Below are positions 22,871 to 32,482 of a stretch of DNA of 64,000 nt, piece after piece. The number at the start of each line of letters is the position of its first letter. Position 1 is the stretch's first letter. Below the pieces are notes generated by a model. That model did no database searches and was not told the origin of the DNA. It saw only the letters and a list, made by a program, of their open reading frames with translations. The translations under genes were made by a program, and so were the position numbers. Source of the DNA: Brachionus plicatilis (Eukaryota > Rotifera > Eurotatoria > Ploima > Brachionidae); the NCBI GenBank assembly GCA_010279815.1, contig QEOQ01000508.1, forward strand, positions 6,380,039-6,444,038, written 5' to 3'.

Positions 22871-23341
22871 AAGTTAAACTTAAATAAATGGCTTAAAGTA
22901 CCAATTTTATAAAGATGACTAATTATAGAATAAGAAATCAAATAATTGAGCATTACACAAGAAAGAATTTTTTTAGTGATCAGTATCTACTAAATTGATA
23001 ATTAAAAATATACAAAAATAAAAGATAATTGCTTGATTTTCTTTATTTCTTTATTTCTTTAAATTTTTTTTTTCTAAGTCAAGTCAATGATTTAATAAAT
23101 CCATATTTAATACCAATAAAGTAGTTGCTTCCAAATTCCTGGCTGTTAATCTTGACCTATGTGGTCTGTTAATGTAACCAGATTATTAAAAAATTCTTTC
23201 AACTGGTCCAAATGAAACAGATATTGATAAAAATTTTTGTGTAAGTCATAACTTTGACTTAAAAAAAAAAAAAAAATTTAAGTCGAGGCATAACTTTGAC
23301 TTAAATTTTTGTGACTTAAAACTGTGACTTTTATTTATATA

Positions 23342-24237
23342 TGTTACCGTAAATTTCTTAAACACGTAAATTTGTAAATTTACTGGTCTTTCAGTAAAAA
23401 TGTAAAACATAAAAAAATAAATAAATTTTAGATATTTACTGATTTTTTATTTATTTAAGTAACTTACTGAAACCAGTTTAGTAAATTACTGAAACGAAAC
23501 GTATATTTTCAAAATAAAGAAAAAAATATTTTTCTCTTTAAGTTTTAGTAATTTACTGGAATATTTTTAGTAAATTACTGAAAAAGGGTTATAAAAAAAA
23601 GTTTATTTGTTTTTGCAGCTTGAATTGCCTCCATGATATCTTGAGTTACACAACAACTGGGATTTTTTGCAACCTCATCGATTTGTCATACATTGACCAT
23701 AACAGTTGCATTTTTCCATACCCTGACCACTACCAATAGATAATTAAGTTACTGCTTGCTTCTTACTTAAAGCTTTGTCTAGGTTTAAGTTATTTATTTT
23801 CTCGCATCTAAGTAGCCAGCGTTTTTTTATGAGAGAAAAGGTTTTATAACAACTAATTAACACATAATTTTTTTTAATTTTTTTTTTTAGCCAGCAACTA
23901 AAATTTCGTATTGATTCAATATTCTTCAGGAGTTTTCTTTGTTTTTTATCTAGTGCAGATTCGATTTGTAGAATTAAAGCTTATTCAGTTATTATATTGA
24001 TATTCAGTCACCGATGTATCGTCATAGTTTTTTTTTTTTAATCGGGATTTTTGAAACATTAGTTTCGGTAAATTACTTAAACTATAAAAATTGTTTTGCA
24101 TAATTACTGACTGAAAAGTAAATTAACAAAATTACTAGTAAAAAAACAAAACATTATTTTTTTCCTATTTGTTTTACATTTTTACTGGTAGACGAGTAAA
24201 TTTACAAATTTACGTGTTATAGATATTTACTGTTACA
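23342..24237. mobile_element. 896-bp TIR element with Cys-rich coding relic (arm A)
   Basis: Ends TGTTACCGTAAATTTC and GATATTTACTGTTACA are imperfect inverted repeats of about 70 bp sharing acacgtaaatttgtaaattt, with tata on both flanks. Inside are CAGTAAATTACTG palindromes. Near 23590-23760 (minus sense) a coding relic reads KCNCYGQCMTNR, then GCKKSQLLCNSRYHGG. This C-x-C-x3-C and C-x-S-x-x-H-G-G arrangement resembles the Cys-rich C-terminal segment of transposon integrases such as the KRBA2-like group. Stops interrupt it. Confidence 0.6.
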
Positions 24238-24241
24238 TATA

Positions 24242-24891
24242 CAAGATTGGCTAAAAATTAATAAAGATTAGTTTAGTGAACTTATTTATTTTGTAAAGTT
24301 GATTTAAGAACTAAGTATTTAAGGTCAATGCCATCTCTTTTTGTCAACACTAATAATTAATAAGTTGATTTTACTGACTATTGAATGATAAGATTATTGA
24401 AGCTTTAGATAATTTTTTAAAAGTTAAGTTATTTTATTTTTATTTTCGAATTATAATTCATTCTCTGAACTCCATTTATCTTATCTCACTCTCTGAGGTT
24501 GGGTTCAACTCGAAAAAGTTTGAAGAAACTAAATGTAAGATCGTTGACATGAAAAAAACTCGGCAAACAAAGTCTTACCAGAAACTCCAAAATTCAGGTT
24601 TGAAAGAAAAAATTTTTTAAAATAAAAATTTACAATATGTTATCAAAATTGTCTGTCACAAAGATTTTTTATTTAATGAATAATTATTTAATCTTTCTAA
24701 CTAAATTTAATTCCCTTTATGTTTAGGATTTAAGCATAATAAGTGTTTATTATTATAAAAATCGTTACCAACTTATTAATTAAAAAAAAATTATTAATTA
24801 AAAAATTGAATAAAAAAAGTAAGTTTTTATTAAACATTATTCCAAAAAAAGATTATAAAAATTATCTATAGACAAAATTTAGAAAACATCT
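24242..24891. other. loop sequence, no gene supported
   Basis: A frame at 24381-24620 (79 codons) has ordinary AT-rich composition and no recognised similarity; I do not call it a gene. Confidence 0.4.
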
Positions 24892-25605
24892 TTATCCCCA
24901 ACGGCGACCCCATCCTGATCCAAAGCCACGACCCCATCCAGATCCATAGCCACGACCCCATCCATATCCGTAGCCACGACCCCATCCAGATCCAAAGCCA
25001 CGGCCCCATCCTGATCCAAAGCCGCGACCCCATCCTGATCCATAGCCACCAAAAAAGTATCTTACTTTTCTTGTATTGGGATTGTTAATAACCAAAAGGC
25101 CAAATAAATCAAGATCCTGGCTATCACCAAGCAAATTCTGCTGAACACTTACTCTGTGAAGTTCCTGCACATTTTTAAAAAAAGTTAACATTCGTGTAAA
25201 GCACTCTTTATCTGTAATGCGAACACCAGCATCGGTGTCACTCAATGAATAATACAAACTCATATTTACAATTTCTCCATCTACTTTAATACTGTTTAGT
25301 AAATAAACAGGCAAGTCGAGTACTCTTGGAAAAAGAGAAATTTTCACTGACTCTGAATTTGAGACACTATCATTATCCAATGCACCCATTCCAAATATTT
25401 GCAATGGAAGAACAGTCAAATTGACAATGTTAGAGAAAGCGTCGCATTCAACACTTTCCACTTGGTACTGGCAGCTTAAAACATTTTTGGAAAACGTGCA
25501 ATTTACAGCAGTATCATTCGATTCAGTCGATATGGACTCATTTGGTAGAGAAAAGCTTAGTCCGATTGATAAGCTTAAAAAAACAACTGTAAAAAGAGTG
25601 TGCAT
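24892..25605 (-). CDS. secreted protein with Gly-Trp-Arg repeat tail, copy 3
   Basis: An intronless frame of 237 residues. Signal peptide and four-cysteine core are the same as in copy 2. After NTRKVRYFFGG the tail is a run of 8-residue repeats of the type GSGWGRGF/Y, about six units, coded by 24-bp repeats at 24895-25050. The tail is Trp/Arg-rich where copies 1 and 2 are Ser/Tyr-rich. The gene lies in the loop of the 1649-bp inverted repeat. GWGR-type tails could give a sticky, positively charged structural or antimicrobial secretion; this is speculation from composition. Confidence 0.8.
   Translation of the reverse strand: MHTLFTVVFLSLSIGLSFSLPNESISTESNDTAVNCTFSKNVLSCQYQVESVECDAFSNIVNLTVLPLQIFGMGALDNDSVSNSESVKISLFPRVLDLPVYLLNSIKVDGEIVNMSLYYSLSDTDAGVRITDKECFTRMLTFFKNVQELHRVSVQQNLLGDSQDLDLFGLLVINNPNTRKVRYFFGGYGSGWGRGFGSGWGRGFGSGWGRGYGYGWGRGYGSGWGRGFGSGWGRRWG
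24895..25050 (-). repeat. 24-bp coding minisatellite
   Basis: Tandem 24-bp units (type ggatcaggatggggtcgcgg plus 4 bases) coding for the GSGWGRGF repeats of glycine-rich copy 3. Units differ by single substitutions (ttt/tat, cag/tag). Confidence 0.85.
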
Positions 25606-25986
25606 ATTTTCAAAAAAGTTGCTTCTAAAATTTTAAATCAAAAAAGAAACTCATTTTATAGAGACAACAGTTCGAGGAAAGTTAACATGAGTCTAACTTT
25701 ATTTAAAGCTTTTTGATGAAAATTAAAAAAAAAAATCACTTGTGTTAAAAATCTAAAGAACTAATTTTTGCTTTGAACAAAGGATCTTTATTTTCTTTAC
25801 AATTGACAAAAAATAATTTTAGCAAAAATAGATTTTGATTTGATTTAAATTTATGGAAGTTAATGAGCAGAGCATAAATGTAGCTTAGGAAGAAATTTTT
25901 AAATTTGAATTATTTTTTAAATCTCTTGTAATATTAGTGATATTTTGAAAAATAATTTCTGCTGATAATAATATATCTTTTTTTTT
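25061..25986. repeat. 926-bp inverted duplicate block, copy B
   Basis: Inverted partner of 19271-20196. It includes the core and about 380 bp of upstream sequence of glycine-rich copy 3, so the two genes should share promoter sequence. Confidence 0.9.
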
Positions 25987-26324
25987 TTTTTTAAATTTAT
26001 TTGAAATTCAAAGCACAAAAAAAGTTGTCTGATGCGGATTAGAAATAGAGGTGATCAATATTTTAGTCGAAGTTATAGATAGCATCTTTGAACATGATGC
26101 TGCCATGATTAATATTTTATATGGATCATAGTAAACTCACTAAATTTCATCTAATTATAATAACGATTTACGTATTATAAATACTTTTTTTTATAAATTA
26201 ATTAGTTCATTAGAGCATGGACAAAATAAAATGGAATTTTCTCAGTCCTAAATTGAATCGGGTATTATTAGAGCTAAAATCTAAAAAAGATTTTTAATTT
26301 TAATTATTTCTATAAGTAATTTAA

Positions 26325-26540
26325 TGGCTCAGGAAAGAAAGATGAAATAGAAAGGTAAAAATTACACAATAGATTCGGATATTCAAAACTTTAAATAATT
26401 TTTTTTATCGACAATGCTTACAGTGCTGCTATGATACGGTTAATTCACTGCATTTAGATAATCTCTAGAATGAATTGTCCATATCCCTTTTAGATATCCA
26501 GGAAAAGTTTTAAAGGAACGCTATTTGATGAATTATAAAG
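26325..26540 (-). pseudogene. worn C-terminal fragment of the same LINE family
   Basis: The words aggaaagaaagatgaaatag and attacacaatagattcggat parallel 20820-20880 (end of the LINE frame). Strongly decayed, no open frame. Confidence 0.5.
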
Positions 26541-26864
26541 ATCCAGTTCTAAATTGTCATAGTTCGAATTTGTCAAAAAGTGACAAAATAATGCTCATAT
26601 AAAAAATTTATTATAATAAATATTATATTACAAGTATGATGATTTAACGAATTGAAAAAAAAACAAATTTTAAATTGATAAAATTTGTTATAGTTACAAA
26701 ATTATGAAAATAAAGAATACAAATAAACAAATTTTTTTAGATATTTAAACTAATAGGTAATATAACTATATTATTGTTTGAAGTTTATTTATTTTTATTA
26801 GATCGATTTTTATTTCCCCTAATTTGATATAATGTGTTAAACTTATTATTTATTTCTTTTATCT

Positions 26865-26886
26865 GTGCCTAGCTGAAGCTCTTTCA
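26865..26886 (-). repeat. LINE 3'-end hairpin, copy 2
   Basis: Minus-strand CTGAAAGAGCTTCAGCTAGG then CAC, followed by an A-rich tail at 26840-26864. A diverged copy of the end at 20608. Confidence 0.6.
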
Positions 26887-26987
26887 GATAAAAAATAAAT
26901 AAATAAAAATAAAAGTGTAAAGAAAAAATAAGATAAATTTAAAATAAATTAAAATATAATAAAAAGACAATTAAAATTGATTAATTG

Positions 26988-27045
26988 TAATAAATGAAAT
27001 GTGCAAAATGTTATATCGATAACATTTTGCACATTTCATTTATTA
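26988..27045. repeat. 25-bp perfect hairpin
   Basis: Perfect complementary arms of 25 bp (26988-27012 and 27021-27045) around the loop atatcgat. The arm contains aaatgaaatgtgcaaaatgt. The right arm touches the 218-bp repeat at 27046. No runs of T follow, so it does not read as a terminator. Confidence 0.9.
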
Positions 27046-27263
27046 CGAAAAATTTCATTTTAATTTCAGAAAATGAAAAATTTTTTAAACAAAAATAATC
27101 TTCATCATTTATTCATTTTATCTAATCTCCTTCAACTGCTATTTAATAAAAATTAATTTATTCGTATAATCGCTTTTTGTGATTTTTTTAAAAATTAAAT
27201 AAAATATTGTACTGACTTATGAGAAAAAGTCCAATTGACTTTAATTTATTTTCTTAATTTTAG
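27046..27263 (+). repeat. 218-bp direct repeat, copy B
   Basis: Partner of 17528-17745, same orientation and length. Confidence 0.85.
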
Positions 27264-27609
27264 ATTTAAAAAGTAAAAAATTTTAAATTTTCATATTTTG
27301 TTAAAAACATTTTTTATTTGTTAAAAACAAATAAAAATATACTGCAACAAAAAGCTTAAGGCCTCATGGCATTGAAAACTAAATTGAACAATAATGACGT
27401 TTTAATGAGGACGAATTAATCGATCTTTCTTATCTCATAAAAAAATTAAAATTTTTAAAATAAGCGAAAAACAAACTAGCGTCTTTTTTGGTATTTTGTA
27501 TAAAAGAACGGTCCTAGAATAGTACAGTTTCAAAAGTGCAGCATGAAAATAGTGCGTTTTGTAAAAAGTACGGTTTGAAAATTATTATTTATTATCTATT
27601 TGTATATCT

Positions 27610-27632
27610 GTACCGAGCTAAAGCTCCTTCAG
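27610..27632 (-). repeat. LINE 3'-end hairpin, copy 3
   Basis: Minus-strand CTGAAGGAGCTTTAGCTC then GGTAC, followed by an A-rich tail. It is identical to the end at 20608. Upstream (to 27715) the element is only an A-rich linker and two TCACTATT units, so it may be a short non-autonomous derivative borrowing the LINE 3' end. Confidence 0.6.
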
Positions 27633-27943
27633 ATTAAAAAAAATTAAAATAAAGTTAAAGGGGCAATATTAAACCGTCACTATTTTTAATGGAAATCGTC
27701 ACTATTTTTATCAACATGTATAAAAAAAAATATACATACATACTTTAAATAATGATTCTCGATCAGAGAATAGATAACATAGTCAAATTAATTTTTGATC
27801 ACTCAAATTATTTAAAAGCTCACTTTAAATATGGATATCGATTCTAATTATAGACATATTAACCTAAAAATAGAACATATCACTATTAATTATAGCCTAA
27901 ATTACCTAAATTAGTGTTATCAAGGTCAAACTTTGTGCTCTTA

Positions 27944-29592
27944 TATATGTAACAGTAAATATCTATAACACGTAAATTTGTAAATTTACTCGTCTACCAG
28001 TAAAAATGTAAAACAAATAGGAAAAAAATAATGTTTTGTTTTTTTACTAGTAATTTTGTTAATTTACTTTTCAGTCAGTAATTATGCAAAACAATTTTTA
28101 TAGTTTAAGTAATTTACCGAAACTAATGTTTCAAAAATCCCGATTAAAAAAAAAAAACTATGACGATACATCGGTGACTGAATATCAATATAATAACTGA
28201 ATAAGCTTTAATTCTACAAATCGAATCTGCACTAGATAAAAAACAAAGAAAACTCCTGAAGAATATTGAATCAATACGAAATTTTAGTTGCTGGCTAAAA
28301 AAAAAAATTAAAAAAAATTATGTGTTAATTAGTTGTTATAAAACCTTTTCTCTCATAAAAAAACGCTGGCTACTTAGATGCGAGAAAATAAATAACTTAA
28401 ACCTAGACAAAGCTTTAAGTAAGAAGCAAGCAGTAACTTAATTATCTATTGGTAGTGGTCAGGGTATGGAAAAATGCAACTGTTATGGTCAATGTATGAC
28501 AAATCGATGAGGTTGCAAAAAATCCCAGTTGTTGTGTAACTCAAGATATCATGGAGGCAATTCAAGCTGCAAAAACAAATAAACTTTTTTTTATAACCCT
28601 TTTTCAGTAATTTACTAAAAATATTCCAGTAAATTACTAAAACTTAAAGAGAAAAATATTTTTTTCTTTATTTTGAAAATATACGTTTCGTTTCAGTAAT
28701 TTACTAAACTGGTTTCAGTAAGTTACTTAAATAAATAAAAAATCAGTAAATATCTAAAATTTATTTATTTTTTTATGTTTTACATTTTTACTGAAAGACC
28801 AGTAAATTTACAAATTTACGTGTTTAAGAAATTTACGGTAACATATATAAATAAAAGTCACAGTTTTAAGTCACAAAAATTTAAGTCAAAGTTATGCCTC
28901 GACTTAAATTTTTTTTTTTTTTTTAAGTCAAAGTTATGACTTACACAAAAATTTTTATCAATATCTGTTTCATTTGGACCAGTTGAAAGAATTTTTTAAT
29001 AATCTGGTTACATTAACAGACCACATAGGTCAAGATTAACAGCCAGGAATTTGGAAGCAACTACTTTATTGGTATTAAATATGGATTTATTAAATCATTG
29101 ACTTGACTTAGAAAAAAAAAATTTAAAGAAATAAAGAAATAAAGAAAATCAAGCAATTATCTTTTATTTTTGTATATTTTTAATTATCAATTTAGTAGAT
29201 ACTGATCACTAAAAAAATTCTTTCTTGTGTAATGCTCAATTATTTGATTTCTTATTCTATAATTAGTCATCTTTATAAAATTGGTACTTTAAGCCATTTA
29301 TTTAAGTTTAACTTTTATTAATAATAGTTAGGTTTTTATTATAAATAGTGATGATTTACAGCAAAATTAGTGATGGTATTTTTATAAAATAGTGACGATT
29401 TCCATTTAAAATAGTGATAATTTTTAGTGATGTTTTCAATAAAAAATAGTGATGATTTACATTAAAATAAGTGATAAAAATTGATTAAATTTAGTGACGA
29501 TTTCTATTAAAGATAGTGAGAGTTTAAATACCACCCAAAGTTAAATAGAATAAAGTAAAAATAAAATAAAAATAAAATGAAGTTTATTTATT
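27944..29592. repeat. 1649-bp inverted repeat arm B
   Basis: Reverse complement of 22593-24241. Its outer edge is followed at once by a 24-bp copy of the terminal motif (aagaaatttacggtaacata) that also occurs at 28826-28850, so the outer 750 bp are flanked by direct copies of a TIR end. Confidence 0.9.
27948..28843. mobile_element. 896-bp TIR element with Cys-rich coding relic (arm B)
   Basis: Mirror copy of 23342-24237. Here the Cys-rich relic is read on the plus strand near 28425-28595. Confidence 0.6.
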
Positions 29593-30834
29593 AAGAAATT
29601 TACGGTAACATATATATTTGGTAAACTATTCATTTTCACTTAAAAAGCAAAAAGAAATGTGACTCCGTCAATGCCACTGTCACTCTGTTTTCCGACACTA
29701 TCAATTATTATTATTTATTTCAATTGTCTCCAATATGGTGATGTAAAAAGTAAAAAATTAAGTTATTCTAAATGAAGGAATTATTGCTTTTATAAAAAAA
29801 TATAAATGTTAAATACATATAATATGATTTTATAAATAAATATGTTTAATTGTTTCATGAGTCTGAGAATTACACATGTACTATGGAGTTATACGGGTAA
29901 AAGTGATCGATTTATTGAGAGTCTACGGTAATACGGTAATTTTAAAAAACATAAGGTATTAGGAGCATATTTATTTTATGTAGTGTTTTTTCTAAATTGA
30001 TTAAAATTTTTAATTTTGTTATTATTATTATTATATTATAACTTTAAAAATGAATGAAGTTTCCAAATTGATTTTTAATAAAAAAATCTTATTTCTTTAA
30101 GATTTGAATTTAGAGAAATTTTTCATTATTATCTGAAAATTACAAGGCAATATTTCAAAAATATTCAAATATAAATCAAATTTTTAATTTACTATTAAAT
30201 AGTATTTCCTTAAACTTCAGTCAAAAAGATATTTCATCACTGTTCGTTTTTTTTTAACCTTAAATAATTGTCTGCTGTGTTTTTAATTTAAAACATTTCA
30301 TTGTTATCACTATAGCATAGCTTCTTTAGATTCATTATTTCTAGCTAACACAAATCATGATTGATATGGTATAAGTGATATTTCTTGTATTTTATTTACA
30401 AAGTGAAGCAATAAAGTATCAATTTAGCATTCTATTGTGTATTTTAGTTAAATAACAAATTAAAAAAAATTGTCTTTTTAGAAAAAAAATGTCAAGAAAA
30501 TTTGATCAAGTATCTTTTAAATCTTACAACTTGAAAATAAATTTTTTCTCCAAGTGATTTGTTTTCTTAGATACCTGAGAACACAACTGCTAAACAATCG
30601 AAACACACAAAAATACATAACATAATTTGGCTTTATTATGTGAAGTTTTATTATTTAAAAAACAATATTGTTTGTCAACCACAGACTTACATACAAAAGT
30701 GCTCTTAACCTGAAATTTTAAAATAAAAGAAAAAAAAAAAATTTCGAAAATTGTTTATTAAATAAATAAATAAAATCTTGTAAAATCTGAAAATAAAAAA
30801 CTTCGTTGATTAATTAAATTGCTACTCTACACCA
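29593..30834. other. intergenic, nothing recognised
   Basis: Apart from the TIR-end fragment at its start, AT-rich sequence with no supported gene. Confidence 0.4.
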
Positions 30835-32482
30835 TTAGTACAAATGGGCTGAACTCTTGTTCATTGAACTGGCGACCGATTGCCTATCTTCCTCACTAAT
30901 TTTCTTTCTCACAATAATCGGACTAGAGTCCGGCAATGGAGGCGCAATGGGAATACCAGTTTCCCGGTCTGTCTCAACCAACTCTTTGCTCTCATTAACT
31001 TCATTTTCATCTAAAAAATTCTTGTTCAATTCACTAAAATTTAATTTATCCGCTTGGGGCTCTAGCTTGTCCAGTTTTTTGATATAATCATTAATGTCAT
31101 CGGGCGAGTCCAGCTGATTGTTGGTACCAATGCTGATCGCGTCTGTCTGAATATTAATCTCATGCGAGGACAAGAACGCCTCGCTCTCATGTTTCTTGTT
31201 CAGCGAGCTGAACCGCGATCTTGTCTCCTTGGACTCTATGGAATCTCTTTTAGCAGATTGTTGGAATTGAACTGGTGGCGGAAATTCGGCCACTTCCACT
31301 GCCTCCTTTTCCTCATACTTAACATCAATGATGCTCACATTGGACCTGTTCGGACTGCGCTCTCTACGAACAGCCAAAATTTCATCAGTATCCGGATCTT
31401 TAATGACTCTTTTAATAAAATCTCTCTCAGTTAAGTCATTTTCATTTATTTTGTGGAACTCGGGCCGGTCCACAAAAGCCTTGGTCCTGATATTCGAAGC
31501 CAGCAATCTTTCATAGGCATTTAAATAGCTGTCGTTCAAGCTGGAGTAGTTAAGCTCCCTTTTCCAGTCATATTTAGGCTCATAATTCCAATCATTGTCC
31601 GAGGTGGTTATTTTCCTAAGTCCGTCCCAGTCAACAGTCTTAATTTCGTTGGTAGTTTGCCATTCGACCCGTTCACCACTCTCCATAAAATTGTTCTCAT
31701 AGGCAAAATTGACCCTTCCAATGGGCTGAGTCAACGAGCCTGTGTACTTTTTGCTTATGTTTCTGTTCGGTTTTTCCAGACTAAACTCTTTCACTGTTTC
31801 GTATCTGATGGGGGTAGCGGGTCTTTGGTCCGCGTGGCTCATGATCTCAAAAACAGGACGGTTGAGTGATCCGTCATAGGAATAGGTAGTTTGCTCGATA
31901 GGTTTTGGCGCAGTGGTCGAATACCGCATGGTATGCTGCTGTTCTGGTCTGGGTGGCGGCTTTTCTATGTTCAAGTGAAGCTCAAACGTAGACAGCTTGG
32001 GCTTAGATGTAGAATAGACTGAGTGCATGTCGTCGACCATTACCGTGTTGTTTAGAGGCTCGCTTTTGACATCGGCGTAGGCCGACTTGCCACCACCTGC
32101 ATAGTACAGGTCGGTTTGGTTGGACAAAATTATTTCTCGCTTTTTTAAGAAAAAAAATTTATTAAGCCCAAACATTACAGGTAAAAAGGTGTTCAAAGAG
32201 AAAATAAAAAAAAATTTAATACTTCTTTAAATTTTCTTTTCTTGACATATCTAGCTCGGCAACAGTAGCGTACGAGGCATAGAATTGCGATCAGCTCAAC
32301 AAGTATGAATCCAACCATACCCCATATAATGAGCTGTGTAGGTATGCTGAGAAAAATGCTTTGAATTTATCTGGTAACATTTAGAAAAACAAAAAAGAGT
32401 ACTTGGATCTATTAGAAGTGTCTGTTTTTTGAGATGTATTCGGAATGTCAGATACTGGTCCGGGACCACTCGAACTTGCCAT
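30835..32482 (-). CDS. single-pass membrane protein with long cytosolic tail, unknown family
   Basis: Three exons on the minus strand: 32482-32403, 32346-32223 and 32139-30835. Phases 2 and 0 agree and give 502 residues. Exon 1 supplies a Ser/Thr-rich N-terminus (MASSSGPGPVSDIPNTS) without a signal peptide, and an in-frame TGA lies just upstream of the ATG. Exon 2 supplies the membrane span at about 31-53 (LIIWGMVGFILVELIAILCL), followed by CCRARYVKKRK. The remaining 430 residues are hydrophilic and rich in Ser, Pro and acidic residues, with proline patches (EKPPPRPEQQ, PIAPPLPDSSP), and end SAHLY. Orientation is probably N-outside. No family recognised. Codon use is GC-richer than surroundings, as in the other real genes. 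Confidence 0.75.

Larger units (their letters stand above)
22593..24241. repeat. 1649-bp inverted repeat arm A
   Basis: Matches 27944-29592 as its reverse complement; both arms are 1649 bp, and even a run of 12 T residues is preserved in length. Arm A abuts the LINE relic at 22585-22592. Contents in order are degenerate TCACTA repeats, a worn region rich in gactt/aagtc words (23240-23335) and an 896-bp TIR element (23342-24237). The equal length suggests a recent event or an assembly product. Confidence 0.9.

Noticed and set aside
22593..29592. Complete large DNA transposon bounded by the 1649-bp arms
   Set aside because: The loop contains a host-type gene duplicate and LINE relics and no transposase, and the outer ends show no target duplication, so a single composite transposon is not supported.
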